Of a DNA stretch of 64,000 bases, positions 23,267-35,659 are shown piece by piece. The position numbers and the translations under genes are program-made. The stretch's first letter is position 1, and every line of letters begins with the position of its first letter. The notes below the pieces were generated by a model, which worked only from the letters and a program-made list of their open reading frames with translations, searched no databases and was not told the origin of the DNA. Source of the DNA: Acanthacorydalis orientalis (Eukaryota; Arthropoda; Insecta; Megaloptera; Corydalidae); contig CM068320.1 in NCBI GenBank assembly GCA_034766995.1, positions 8,717,001 through 8,781,000 on the forward strand, in the 5' to 3' direction.

Positions 23267-23789
23267 CTAATCGAATTTGAATTATCAAAGTAGAATTAAG
23301 TTTTAAAATTTTAAATTCTAAGTATTTATTTTATTACGTTGCACCACTCGTAGTAACTGTTTCATTAATGAATATCAATTGCTGTATTGTGGATTATAAG
23401 TCATTGTTTCTCAGAAAAAAATATTTTTTAGTGAAGTAAAATTACGTCTGTTTAATTTATGCTTTAAACTATAATTGATTGTTTATACTAGTATGGAGTT
23501 TTTAAGAATTTAATTCAGTTCATTTTTTATGTTATTTCATATGTTTTCGACGTATTTATACGTTTATGATAAAAAGTGTATACATGTATATGAAGGATTC
23601 TAAATGAGTGATTTGAAAGTCTTGTGGAGTATTTAGTCTATCAGGTTAGTGTTATTGTTATGCAATAGGTGGTAAGGGGTACTTGTTGCATGATCCGTCT
23701 TGGGATACTCAACAAAAATATTTATATTGTTGTTAATTATTATATAAAAACGATTTACAGGACAAAAGTTTCTTTTCTTGTTAAATTCT
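23264..23789. other. AT-rich noncoding stretch
   Basis: Nothing recognised; 23640-23720 is slightly less AT-rich and may be the eroded left arm of the next repeat. Confidence 0.4.
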
Positions 23790-23970
23790 AGTAGAGAACT
23801 GTTTGTATACCTTAATGCTCTGAGCATATTAGCATCACCATCGAAATATATTTAATGTACTTTATAATCGTAAAAAGTTCAATAATCAGTTATTAATTGA
23901 GTTATTAATTAAACACTGTGGCTAGAAGAACTTTTTTTGTGGTTGTACAAGTGGAGTAAAAGTTCATTCG
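23790..23970 (-). repeat. Foldback MITE family, copy F
   Basis: The core AGCATCACCATCGAAATAT and the right end GTGGAGTAAAAGTTCATTCG match the right arm and inverted TIR of copies E and G. The left arm is not clear. Confidence 0.55.
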
Positions 23971-24112
23971 TAAAATTAATTGTCTGGATTGTTAGTTATA
24001 ATTGTTTTCGTAGGTACAATAGATCTTTTCTTTCTTTCTTTTTTGATATAGATAGGAGTTTTATTTTAAAAAAATGTAAGATTAACTGTTTAAATTATTT
24101 AAGCATTTATAT

Positions 24113-24190
24113 GTATATATATATATATATATACACACATACATACATAACCCCACCCTATATATATATATATATATATAACCCCACCCT
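24113..24190. repeat. (TA)n arrays separated by AACCCCACCC units
   Basis: Two TA runs, each followed by ATAACCCCACCCT; the second runs into C-rich DNA up to the mariner edge. It looks like a local duplication of a TA-plus-C-rich unit. Confidence 0.85.
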
Positions 24191-24212
24191 TACTCTCACC
24201 CTCATACCCACA

Positions 24213-25035
24213 CGAGGGTTGTTTGATAAGTGTGGTGAAAAGCAAGTTAAACACCGATTTTTTTTTGGAAAAAAATCGATTTGATTTCTCAACATAGTCT
24301 TCATTGAGTTGTATGTACTTGGTCCAACGAGTTTGCAAAACATTCATTGACGGCTTCTATGACATTCTCATTCGACGAGAATTTCTTCCCACCAAGTCAA
24401 ATTTTCAAGTTTGGGAAGAGGAAAGAGTCACACGGGGCCAAGTCCGGAGAATAAGGTGAATGGAGAAATAAATTCGAGGCGAGGATAATTTTGCCATTGA
24501 GACGGTCCATTTGTGGGACGGCGCGTTATCCTAGTGAAAGAGAACTTTTTTGTGTGACAATATTGTCCTTTTTTGTTTTAGCTCTTATTTCAAACGGTCC
24601 AATAATGTTGCATAATAGACTCCTGTTATCGTTTTTCCCCTTGTTAAGTAGTCGATCAGAATGATTATTTGGGAATCCTAAAAAACAGTGACCATTACTT
24701 TTCCAACCGAAAAAACGCTCTTCGTCTTGTTCGGCACACTTTCACCAGTCATTATCCACTGCTTTGACTGCTGCTTTGAATGAGGTGTGTAGTGGTGGAT
24801 CCATGTTTCATCCACGGTGACGACCCGACGCAAAAAGCTCTGTTCGTTTTTCCATTTTTTGCAGCAACTGCTACGATACTCGCTTCAAACATCTGTAGAA
24901 CATCAACAACACGTCGCTTCTGGCTGAAATTTCGCCTATGTTAGTTTGAAAAGTGACAATTGATATCCTTGACTTTACCAAATGAATAGTAACCCAATAT
25001 CATAGAAATTTACCAAACTTATAAAACGACCTTTG
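24213..25035 (-). mobile_element. Internally deleted mariner element with TIRs
   Basis: The terminal repeats match: CGAGGGTTGTTTGATAAGTG at the left, and CAAAGGTCGTTTTATAAGTT when the right end is read inward. The right flank is TA (25036-25037); the left is CA. At about 823 bp it is roughly 450 bp shorter than a complete element, because the DNA-binding part of the gene is missing. Confidence 0.85.
24280..24960 (-). pseudogene. Mariner transposase pseudogene lacking its DNA-binding domain
   Basis: On the minus strand the frame resumes at the linker (QKRRVVDVLQMF), then VTVDETWIHHYTPHSKQQSK with the first catalytic Asp, LIDYLTRGKTITGVYYATLL, and LFH*DNAPSH with the second catalytic Asp just after a stop. 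Next comes YSPDLAPCDSFLFPNLK with the third. It ends in NEDYVEK. The three catalytic Asp codons survive, but stops and frameshifts break the frame. The paired helix-turn-helix region normally encoded upstream is gone, so this copy could not bind its own ends even if translated. It is the same broad mariner type as the 5559-6842 copy, but with different terminal repeats. Confidence 0.85.
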
Positions 25036-25139
25036 TATATAAATATTTATTGTCGATAAAATTAATTGCATTTTGCTATTAATAATCTCCATAGTAAATC
25101 TTGAATCTCGATTACAATTTTTTGACATATTTTTCATTC

Positions 25140-25700
25140 CGTGCCTGAAATCATTATTCTAGTAAATGACTGAAAATAAACAACGAAAAATGAGTACGAT
25201 TAATTCTGTATGAAAAGACGAAAAAAATACGTGAATCCTGTCGAATGTATATGAACAGCGCACATATGTTAACGAGGATAATCGTCGACAATTGTCAACC
25301 ACATCATTTCGGTAATTGTGCAGAAAATAAACCGTGACATACATACACATACATACGCCTCGTTCGTACGGAAACAAATGTCGGAGGAGACACCGACACG
25401 ATTTCGAAACATCGTCTTAATAATGTAAATAATATGTTTTTCTATGTCATCATCAGATAGTACTGAAATTATAAATGCCTACTACGCCGACGTTACTGCA
25501 AAACAGACACTCGATTGTTCTTCATTTTATCTGACGAGAACGCATGGATTCCGATCTCGCGCGACAACCAATTAACAAACATCCGTCATCATTTATTTAT
25601 TGCTTTACATAATTGATTGTATCACATCTGCAAACAAATACCATCTGATAAACGCACATGAAAGCAGTCATTTTCTCAACATGCGATTTTAAATATAATT
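25140..25700. other. CpG-bearing higher-GC segment
   Basis: Contains CTACGCCGACGTTACTGC, GACACCGACACGATTTCG and GATCTCGCGCGACAACC amid AT-rich flanks. The open frame on the minus strand at 25159-25377 has no recognisable motif. Candidate regulatory island. Confidence 0.3.
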
Positions 25701-26243
25701 AAAAATATACGATATTGTTTAAGTCTGGTTGCTGTAAATGTACAAGAAGAGGGGATCCTTTAAAGAATATATATTTGATGCTATTGTTGCCAAGCAATTA
25801 AAATGTTGATTTACTCATCGTTAAATTTAGTTGTTTTTAATTGCGAAAGTGTGATATGACTATTTAATAAGCATTAATTTTAATAAACTGAAAAATACAG
25901 TTAATAATAACTTCAAGTTACTTAAAGATTGAAAATTCTAAAAAAAATGATAACATGTATGTATACTCTTTTTGCAGTTTTATTAAAAGTAAGCATTAAT
26001 TCAACTGCACATCGCCTCACACAAATTATTGAGCTTTTCTTCACATTGATATTTTATTTAATTGCTTTAACAATAAGAATTCTATTCTGGAAATTCAAGA
26101 GTCTAAATACTAAAAATCAAATTTTTAAGAAAATTTTGGAAATATTTATTGGAATTAAAATAGGTTTATATTTGAAATATACAAAAATTATTACATAATC
26201 CTATGATTAACGTGCACAAAACAAAATAGTTCCTATATTTTCA
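25701..26243. other. AT-rich noncoding stretch
   Basis: A plus-strand open frame at 25929-26198 is Ile/Leu/Phe-rich, as expected from AT-rich noise. Confidence 0.5.
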
Positions 26244-26361
<118 letters not shown>

Positions 26362-26739
26362 AATTTATTGACAACGACTGCGGACTTAGACCGCTTATTA
26401 AATATTAATTACTAACCGGTATCATTATGTAACTTGTTTGTAATTAAACAAATTGCATGTGACGGAATATCAAAAGTTAAATATAAACACTTAGCAAAAT
26501 AAAATTTTCTGAATAAGTGAAAAGTAAATTTTAGATTTCCATCAAATTTAGTGAAAAGTAATCATTTCTTTTTAATTAAGACTGTATCCGTTTCATGTCG
26601 AGCATATGCTTCTGCAAATATTGAAAAAAAATTATAAAAATACTCAAAATACAGTAATGACCAATATAATAAAATAAAAAAAAAATGGATTTTATATTAA
26701 AAGAAGAATTCAAATGTGTGATAGTTTCAAAAAGATAAA

Positions 26740-26740
<1 letters not shown>

Positions 26741-26805
<65 letters not shown>
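26741..26805. repeat. (TA)n microsatellite
   Basis: Pure TA run of about 65 bp. Confidence 0.95.
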
Positions 26806-26811
<6 letters not shown>

Positions 26812-27539
26812 ATTTGCTATTTGATTTCTTTTTTAATTTTAATCGTTCTTTTTGTCTGATTGTTTAATATTTGACTTTCGTAAGTTCTTTTTTTATGGAA
26901 TGAGTCTTCATTATTATTAAAGAGAGCAAGCTATAATAAAGTTATATTTACTATATAAATAATTCAGTAAATATTCTATTTTTATTCGTATAATTCTGTA
27001 ATAAACTATCTTATCATTTTGTTTCTAATCAAAACTGTTTACATATAATTCAATCAAAAAGTCAGTTTGTATGCTTCATTAGATTAGATTTGCCAAAATT
27101 TTAAAATAAGAGTCACATCTGTAAAATAATATAAAATTTGTACTGAATGGAATTTAATGTTTTAGTTATATTTTAAGTTGACATATGATTTCCTTTATGT
27201 TACAGTAAAGAAAACTGAATAAATATGTGAAATGAATACTTGTGTATTTTTGAATCTTTTTGTGAATTAATATTATTTCAGACAATATAGTAATTTAACT
27301 TTTCCATAAACAAAATAGTTTTTGAATTTCGTAGTTTTAAACCCGTTTAAGTAGTTGAAAATTCGTTCAATAGTTGATTTTAAGTATAAAATAATACAAT
27401 ATGACTTTTTTTACGAAAAACAGTAAACTATTTTTATTACTTTCATGGTTTACACGCCCAGAAAGGTTCGTCATCCCTGCCGTGTCTCCACTGTAAAATA
27501 AACAGAGCTCTCTCTGTGGAACTGTTCGAAAAGAATCAA
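26806..27539. other. AT-rich noncoding stretch
   Basis: No gene or repeat recognised. Confidence 0.5.
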
Positions 27540-28060
27540 ATCCCTTTCGTACGTACACATATTTTCTTAACTTTCAGTAGCGTCTCATCCACCTGTAGCT
27601 GATTGTTGAATGACGTACGTGGTAACAGCAACGGCGCAAACACCCAAATACACACACAAACACAATTACACCAACACACATACTCACATGTAAGCACGTA
27701 GTGTTCTCAAAATAGGAACGAAATTGCTTGCACTTACGTTTTAAACTGGATTCCGTTAAGTTGTCACGTTGTTTTTACAGAAAACATGACATATTGAAGC
27801 GCTACGGTAGTTTCGATTTGTTTTGGGGTTTATGCGGAGAAGTTTCGCAACAAACTCGTCGGTGTTCGGGATTTACGGAGTTCGAATTTTACCCAACTAG
27901 TGTGTAGTAAATGCTTAACCTAAAAATGTTTCCAGTTCGATCAGTACGTAACAACTATATTGAAGCGTTGGTAGGTTTGTTCCGTTAAAATATTCATTCC
28001 TCCGTACTGATTTCTACTTCTTGGATATCATGTCGCCGGTGCTCGGTCAAAATTAATTTT
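27540..28060. other. CpG-bearing higher-GC segment
   Basis: Includes ACGTACGTGGTAACAGCAAC, a CA-rich patch at 27640-27690, and AACTCGTCGGTGTTCGGG. No open frame of interest. Candidate regulatory island. Confidence 0.3.
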
Positions 28061-28409
28061 ATCCAAAACTTTAGATTACATTTACATATAAACGCGTGAT
28101 ATATATAACTACACTATATTTTCTTTACTTGAGTTCTGTTTTAATACGAAGGTTACTGTAAGTTTCGGAAAAGGTACAGAGTTCATCGATTTTGTTCTAT
28201 TTTTAGAATTATGTTAAATTAATTTTGGTATAAAAATAATAAGTTATTTCATGTGGGTTGGAAGTAGGTATGATGTTTATTTATTAAATTGTTAAAACGG
28301 TTTTAAAGTTGATTTGTATGTAATGCAATTCTCATTTAATCGGCTAAATGCATATTTTTAGGAAATTAATGTAGTACAGCAATACGAATTTACGCTTACT
28401 TTTAGGTGA

Positions 28410-28447
28410 GGTTTATTCACAAACACAATAGTGTTTGTGAATAAACC
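28410..28447. repeat. Perfect 17-bp inverted repeat with 4-nt loop
   Basis: Arms GGTTTATTCACAAACAC (28410-28426) and its exact reverse complement (28431-28447) flank AATA. It would form a tight hairpin. Confidence 0.9.
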
Positions 28448-28973
28448 ACAATACTGCTCCACAGGAGATTCAATAATTGAGTGACATAAATAAAGTTTAT
28501 TGATCATGCTTTGTTAATTGGAATCAAGAGTGGTTATTCAAATTTTAATGTATATCAGAGATATGGGATTCCACTGAATTATAAATTCCCAGGCGTATAA
28601 ACGAAATCACGTATTAATCCAAAAGGTAATTGTCAAATGTATGAAAACAGGCAAGAACACACATAATAAGAAAGCGATCTTCATTGTTTAAGCTAGAAAT
28701 ACGGCAGATTTCTGTCTGTCTAGGTTCATGTAATTAGTAGATGACGAATAGAAGTGTACATAAAAAGGTAATGATCTTCGCTGTCATTGTTCAGCTTTCT
28801 GTTTAATTTTTCTGTTAAAAAATATTTTGATTAATGAGTCCACTATCAATACCAGGCAATCACTAATCAAAATTTGTATTACTTTGTGTTCTGTGATTTT
28901 GAGTAGGAAAGTAATGAATGCAAACTCATAATGTTATTGAGTCGGTACTACTTGGGTATCTAAATATGTGGAT
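28448..28973. other. Noncoding stretch
   Basis: Nothing recognised. Confidence 0.45.
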
Positions 28974-29070
28974 CGTTTGATTAGTTTGGTAAATTTCTAT
29001 CCAAACTTAACTGATGTCTATTCCATGGCGCAGCAAATTGATGTGCTTATCAATTGGTTGATACTGTTTT
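28974..29070 (+). mobile_element. Solo 5' end of the 24213-type mariner
   Basis: GATCGTTTGATTAGTTTGGT then AAATTTCTAT closely matches the inward-read right terminus of the 24213-25035 mariner (TCGTTTTATAAGTTTGGTAA then ATTTCTAT). Downstream, an ATG at about 29025 followed by GCGCAGCAAATTGATGTG could be the first codons of its transposase. No second terminus follows. Confidence 0.45.
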
Positions 29071-30787
29071 ATATTTTTCTTAATTACTAGTTTAAAGTGC
29101 AGTATTTTTGTAATTAAAAAAACGTAATCACTTTAAAGAAAACAGTTTTAAAATATCTAAAATCTAATTATAATTATACATACGACTCTATGTTATCGTA
29201 GAACGTTTTATTACCAGTGATGAATTGTAATGGGAAAAAATACAAGAATTATCCATATATTTTTATTATTAATACGGCGTTTTTATAGCAATAATATAAT
29301 TTACAAGATATAATTATACTTAATTGTATGAACACAATTTTAATTATACTCTTTTTTTATTTCAATTGAATCATTATATCAGCATATTATTTTTTCCTAA
29401 GTCCTATAAAAAATTCTATTTTCATTTTTAGTTTTTGTGTAGGTCACTTTATAATAAATGAAAATTTGGAGAAGTGTTATCAACATTTTCATTTGTCTTT
29501 AAATTTCTAATAGCGTTCCATTCTTGGTCTAAAGTTCAAATTTTAATTTTTCGTACAAATGATGTTTTTTAATCTTTAATGTTAATAAATGTACATGACG
29601 CTATTATTATTTATTGAATTTTATTTTTTTTAAACATTATCAAGATTTAAGGTGTTAACGCGTTCAACATATATTTCTTCCTTAAAAACAATGTATTAAA
29701 TGTTCAGATTTTAATCAAATATGATTAAAAATTAACACATGTCATTAAGTGTTATCAGAAATGCTAAACATTCTAATGCATTTTTTATTACATTTCCATA
29801 CATTTAAGATAGATTTTTGTAAAAGTACATAAGTTCACTATGTACTTATTTCAATATACTATTGAACATTGAAGTTTAATAATTTCTACCAGTATATTTA
29901 CTGGAATTTATTATGGAAGTAGTTAAAGTGAATTTTGAACCAGTTTTAATATTTCTTCAATTTTAGATATAAAATTTCTATCGAATCCTCCAATTAAAAT
30001 ATCAGTTTGCTTCTCAGTTTAGTGCATTTATGCTGAAGGTTCAACTAAACTTATGCTGGAAAGTAAAACATTTTATCTTCTGATAATGGATTTTTGAAAA
30101 ATTCAATTGATATTTTGAAGTGCATTTCACTGTTTCATATGTTTGGATTAAATTTTGATTTTTGCAGTTCGATGTTGATATTATTCATGTATATTATATC
30201 ACATAAGAAAAATAGAATGTTTGAAAGAGCATCTTTTTACAGAGGAAAATTTATTAACGAAATGACCCACTCAAGAAATTACCCCAATGTTTAAGTAATT
30301 TAGTAATATTTAAAGCTGCCCTGTTTTTTTTTGAATTTTTCATGTAGTTTCTCCGTGCATTTTTTTTCTTGCATTTACTTTTTCACAATAATGATTACAT
30401 GTAAATATATATTATCTTAAAAAGTTAGAAAGTCCTGTATTTTGTGCGGGTCTGGTGTAAAATTATACACAGTTTTTATTTATAAGCATGTAGAATCTGA
30501 ATAAAACAATTCAAAATCGAACTACACGCCTTCTACTGCTAAAAATTATATTGTCTCTATAGAGGTTTTCTAGCCTATGTATTCTAGAAATCTGCTATTT
30601 TTCATTTTAGATAAAAATGATATTTTTTTAGAAAGCAATGTAAAAATAATTACTGTGGTAATGAGAATGTTTCTTAGTCATACTATCGAAATTTATTACC
30701 AACTTTAGTTCAAAAAGATCTTCAACGAGGACGATGTATATCAAGAGATTATTATAGTTGTATTCTCAAGATTTATATTAAAATTCG

Positions 30788-30792
<5 letters not shown>
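29071..30792. other. AT-rich noncoding stretch
   Basis: 1.7 kb with no gene, repeat or motif that I can support. The open frame at 30094-30294 has no recognisable motif. Confidence 0.5.

Positions 30793-30882
<90 letters not shown>
30793..30882. repeat. (TA)n microsatellite, ~90 bp
   Basis: Uninterrupted TA run. Confidence 0.95.
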
Positions 30883-30884
<2 letters not shown>

Positions 30885-31489
30885 TGTTAATATTCTAACC
30901 ATCTTATCTCCTAGTTGTCATATTTGTAAGAAATTTTTTTTTCTAATATTTGACGTTTATTTTAATTCAGAATTGAAAATAAGTAAAATATACAATAAAA
31001 ACGTATTTTAACATAATATTAATGATTTCAAGCTTACGTTTTTTTCTGTACTTTGCTGTCTGACACATTTTTGTCATAGTCTATAACACAAAATGTATAG
31101 TCATTGATATTGTACGATATTTTAAATTATGTATAAATTTCAGTTTTTTATTTCCATAGATTCATTTTATTATACTAATGTACGATTATCAATTTATTCT
31201 ATCACATCACCAAATCAGTTTTGTTAGATATCTGTAAGGTACTGTAAACATATTTACTCCTATTTCTATTAAAAGTGTAAACAGTCAATAAACCCGTCAA
31301 AGTATAAAATCTGTTAATGTGATATTTTTTTATTCAGAATGCTTTCAACATGCTTATAATTCATGCACTGTGATCAGACATCAAATCCTTTCTCATATTC
31401 TTGTGTAAACGTTCAAGAGTATACAGTATGTGTACAGTTCCACGTATGTCAAACATATTTAATTAATTTCAAAGGGACATTAACGACAA
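30883..31489. other. AT-rich noncoding stretch
   Basis: Nothing recognised. Confidence 0.5.
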
Positions 31490-31760
31490 TTTCGAAATTG
31501 TTTACAAATAATTTATAATATGCCTGAGGTGCACGTGAAGTGAGCACACGTACTTTTTGATTTAAATACCGTTTGAAACGTTATCCTCGTTATTGTTATT
31601 ATGACGATAATGTAAAATCGTGGTTGAAGCGATGGGTTACATAGACGAATACTTCGGTTTGTCTCCTCTGCTGTAGCCAGATTCCATTGTATGCTGGTCA
31701 AACCTGTTCTCTTCTGCTTATATATACATACATACATACATACATACATACGTGTATATG

Positions 31761-31821
<61 letters not shown>

Positions 31822-32150
31822 GCCCGAAGCATTATTGCGCAAGCAGCAGACCAGTCGGCTGACCGACCACTCTGTTTTCACGACGTTCAGTCAGATTCCT
31901 CTTCGTTTGGACCTGACCTTCTCGTATCCTCAGTTTGTCGAGCTCTGCGCGTATTTGCCTTAGGCTATTACCGGTTTGTTTCGAGCGAACCACTGTGAAC
32001 GGTCGTTGGACAGTGGCGGGTTAAACGTTTCAAACAGACCATAAAGCAATTCAATCGTAGAAAAACGATCTTTGTGTTAGAATTTCACATATGTAATTCG
32101 GAAACGATGGGAAAATCCTGAAGCAAGAAGGGTCTGAAACAGTACAGTTT
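31490..32150. other. CpG-bearing higher-GC segment split by a microsatellite
   Basis: A (TACA)n(TA)n array at 31722-31815 sits in the middle of otherwise balanced sequence with many CGA/TCG words. Open frames on both strands here run through the array. GGCGGGTTAAACG at about 32015 has a GGG|TTAA form without a partner. Candidate regulatory island. Confidence 0.3.
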
Positions 32151-32374
32151 GCTTTTAATTATTCTCCAGGTTGAATATTCGCGGATAAGTTGCTTCAGGT
32201 GTTAAATTTGCGTTCTGTTTACTTTTGTAACTGTTTTTTTTTACATTTAATATATCAAATTTCGAAAAGAGTTTATATATTGTTATTTAATTTTACCTTG
32301 CAGCGGAATTGTTCGTATAAAGGAATAGTGCATATAAATGCCAGAGGTACTATGTATCTATTATAGTATATTTG

Positions 32375-32424
<50 letters not shown>

Positions 32425-33500
32425 TAAATGTCATACATAGGAGTGGAAAAATATGTTTCTTAGCAAGTTTTCTTTTTTTATATTATATAATGTACAATTT
32501 AATTATCAAACTAGTTTCTCCTCGATTTCTATGATCTTTTACCATCTTTTGAGTAAGTTTCGGTTTCCTTGATAAAAACAGAACATCGGCTTGAAAACAA
32601 TGAAATCATTGATCCATTTTCGTACCTCAGATACATTTCTAAATCGTATAGCTAAATAATTCTGCATCCTTTGAGATAAAAAATAATTCGAAGTGAAGTG
32701 GTTAGTAAAATTCAGAAAGGCGGCTTTTTTAATTTTAATTAGTTGTACCAGAATGTTGACAAAAAAATGTTTGCCCACGCATAACACATGATCAAAAAAT
32801 TGCAAACAGTAAACAATAACACTTTATGAAAAAATATTTGGCGATTTTAACGATAATATTGAATTAAAAAATGAACTTCGATCAATGTTAGATATAACCA
32901 CAAAGCTTCGAAAAAATTTGAAGTACTGCTGTCACAGACAGAAAAAATGACAATGACAATAAATCCTTAATTTTGCACTGTGAAGTGCTTTAAAGAATAT
33001 TTTACGATGGTTTACCATTATAATAAATTCTATAACGAACAATAATTAAATTATTTGAATTCTTTTAAAACAAAGAATAAATATATTGCTATAAATATGT
33101 TTTTTTTTTTGATTTCGAATTTCGAATACTGGATGTATTATTGGTCTTATAAAGTTAATACTAATGAATTTACAGTTAAAAAAATCATATAAAAGGCAGA
33201 GTTTAATGTTAAAAGACCATAGCACATACTAACAAGAAACTAAACGTGTGCGGTAAGTTCTGTGTTAGTATTATTATGTAAAACCAGATGGCGCCTAGAT
33301 CTCTTCTTCTCTTAAATCAATTAGTAGCTATATAAAAGCTCCAAAAAGGGATTATGAAGAAATGAGATAAACATGTCAACAATGCAATGCAAGTGCGTGG
33401 AAAAATAGGTACTAGATTATTAAATTGGAAGAAATGAAAAGTCGATTATACATAGCTGTAGATTATCAAAAAAATAAAGATAAAAGGACTGTTATACACA
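32151..33500. other. AT-rich noncoding stretch
   Basis: Contains a short (TA)n(TAAA)n run at 32383-32429 and otherwise nothing recognised. GCG|GTAAGT at 33253 is an isolated donor-like word without an upstream acceptor. Confidence 0.45.
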
Positions 33501-33536
33501 CACATTATATATATATATATATACACATATATATAT

Positions 33537-33574
<38 letters not shown>
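33501..33574. repeat. (TA)n array interrupting a LINE
   Basis: Broken TA/CATA run. Its right end abuts reverse-transcriptase coding sequence exactly where the FADD box would be. Confidence 0.9.
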
Positions 33575-33576
<2 letters not shown>

Positions 33577-34276
33577 TTATTTTCGCCGCAAGTTCTGAAG
33601 AAATACGAAAGAAGACAGAAAAAATAGATAATGCCCGTCAAAATATTGGTCTAAATATTAACCACACAAAAACAAAAGTGTTGTTCAGTGTGCTTATCTT
33701 GCCGACGAAAATTGAAATAAAAGGAACAGAAATAGATGAAGAAGTGTGTCTATCTAGGCCAGCTTATCAACAAAGAGGGATCATTCATTGAAGAAGTAAA
33801 CAGGAGAATAAAAATGGAATGGTTCTCATTTCGATGAATTTAATCAACAATTCCACTCTATTTGAAGAAAAGTATTTGATCAATTTTCCTACCAGTCCTT
33901 GCATACGGCAGTGAAACATGGGTGCATAATGCCAAAACCATTTAGACTCCAAACAACACAGGAAAATATGGAAAGATGCATACTAGTAATAACAAGATGA
34001 GATAGAAAAAGAATACAATACGAAGACAGATAGGCGTCATGGAGCTAATAAGAAGAGTGAAGAGTCTGAAATGGAAACGGGCGGGACGTGTTGCAAGAAG
34101 AGAAGACAATCGATGGACAACAGAAATTATTAAAAGAGAACCAAGGAATAAAAAAGACCAAGAATATGAAAAGACCAAAATTTTATTGGCAATTAGTGGA
34201 AAAGAGAGGCATTTAATCGTACAAAATGGAAAATCATGGAAGAGGCAATCCAGCACTGGACTGACAAAGGCTGCTG

Positions 34277-34279
<3 letters not shown>
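33575..34279 (+). pseudogene. RTE-like LINE reverse transcriptase, 3' third
   Basis: From the edge of a (TA)n array the translation reads IVIFAASSEEIRKKTEKIDN, then GLNINHTKTKVLFS. This is the segment that directly follows the FADD catalytic box in RTE-like endonuclease/reverse-transcriptase proteins. It continues with CVYLGQLINKEGSFIEEVNR (thumb-side 'YLG' block), YGSETW, and RRVKSLKWKRAGRVARREDN then RW, the family's C-terminal motif. Frameshifts and stops occur from about 33800 onward. The fragment ends in a GCTGCTGCTGA-(TA)n junction at 34279/34280, so the 3' tail is a microsatellite. FADD itself and everything upstream are missing or replaced by TA repeats. Confidence 0.8.
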
Positions 34280-34339
<60 letters not shown>

Positions 34340-34360
34340 ATATATATATATATATATATT
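34280..34360. repeat. (TA)n microsatellite at LINE 3' end
   Basis: TA run with a GTATGTA interruption that starts at the last base of the LINE. Confidence 0.95.
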
Positions 34361-34712
34361 TATTTATATTTATTGTTATGACCTAAGTGTGTGTGATCGG
34401 CGTCAGAAGTTTGTATTCAACAATGAAAAGCAGTAGACAGCCTGGTTCCGTGCCTACGAAGGCCTATTGCATGGTTATAGGAGGCTAGTGTTGTAGACAC
34501 GGGTTTTTAAGAGTCTTTTTCGTGCTGTCACCAAAAGCAGTTGAGTTTAAAATTTGAGTCAGCCCACAATACAACACAGTACAATTCAGAATCGGATCTG
34601 CATTGTTCATTACTAAAATAAAATACATTTATTATTAAATTAATAACTGCGTGCAGTTTTTGCATTACAGAAGGTGTGCATATGGTTTGCTGCACCAACT
34701 CCTCATACTTGT

Positions 34713-34716
<4 letters not shown>
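34361..34716. other. Noncoding stretch, moderately GC
   Basis: The part 34380-34510 is less AT-rich and includes CCTGGTTCCGTGCCTACGAA then GGCCTATTGC. It may be an unrecognised repeat or LINE 3' sequence. Confidence 0.35.
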
Positions 34717-34784
<68 letters not shown>

Positions 34785-34791
34785 TACGTAT

Positions 34792-34869
<78 letters not shown>

Positions 34870-34885
34870 AGAGAGAGAGAGAGAT
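34717..34885. repeat. Compound (TA)n(CA)n(TA)n(GA)n microsatellite
   Basis: About 170 bp: a long TA run, a CACACACACACA patch, TA again, then GAGAGAGAGAGA at the right edge. Confidence 0.95.
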
Positions 34886-34915
34886 GTTATATACAGATCT
34901 TAGATCTTGAGTTAC

Positions 34916-35005
34916 AGACATTATAATCAGAGTGAAGGGTTTGAAATGGAAAAGTGCGTGACATATTGCAAGAAGAGAGAAAAGGTCCAGTGGTCAAAAG
35001 AGATA
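34916..35005 (+). pseudogene. Second fragment of the same LINE C-terminus
   Basis: ATCAGAGTGAAGGGTTTGAA then ATGGAAAAGTGCG translates as [11 protein letters not shown], followed by HIARREK. This is homologous to RRVKSLKWKRAGRVARRE of the 33575-34279 fragment. It lies directly after the compound microsatellite and is only about 90 bp long. Confidence 0.65.
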
Positions 35006-35659
35006 AGCCATAAGAAAATTTTGAACGAACAATTCTTGAGAAAAAATTAAGTGTTTTGAAATTTGAATTTTCGAAATACGGTAGGCTTTTTTTCAACTAA
35101 ACCGCGTAATTGATAGCAAATCTTAAGTTCAATGAATTATATATTTTTATAATATATAGGTCATCTTTATAAATTTATTGGCTCTGACAAATTGTTTATA
35201 TTCTCATCGTTAATAATGAATTCAATATATTTACGTAATTAAAAATAATGAAGTGACGAACAATTAAAAGAATTAAATGCAGAAACAGTTATTTATGAAT
35301 AAATTAAGTAAGAATTTACACTTTTATTATTAGACAACAAGTATTTATATAATTAAAATGAAGTAAGTGTTTAGAATTAAAAGGCGAAACAATGACAACT
35401 TTGAAACAGTTTTCCTGAAATGTTTTCCTTACTCAGTCAAATAATTTGTGGTTTGTGTTTCATGTTAGTAGTTTTTAAAAGTTTAATATAAAAATTAATG
35501 TATTGTAAGAGAGAAATTATTTAATGAAAATTCATCCTTATATATTTATTGTATTTTATATTACAGTAATTTATTTAATGTTTTCTAAATATCTTTTGTT
35601 TTATACAGTTTTAAATCTAGCAAATTTTCTGGTTCTTAAATGTTTTCTGAAAACACATT
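35006..35659. other. AT-rich noncoding stretch
   Basis: Nothing recognised. Confidence 0.5.
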
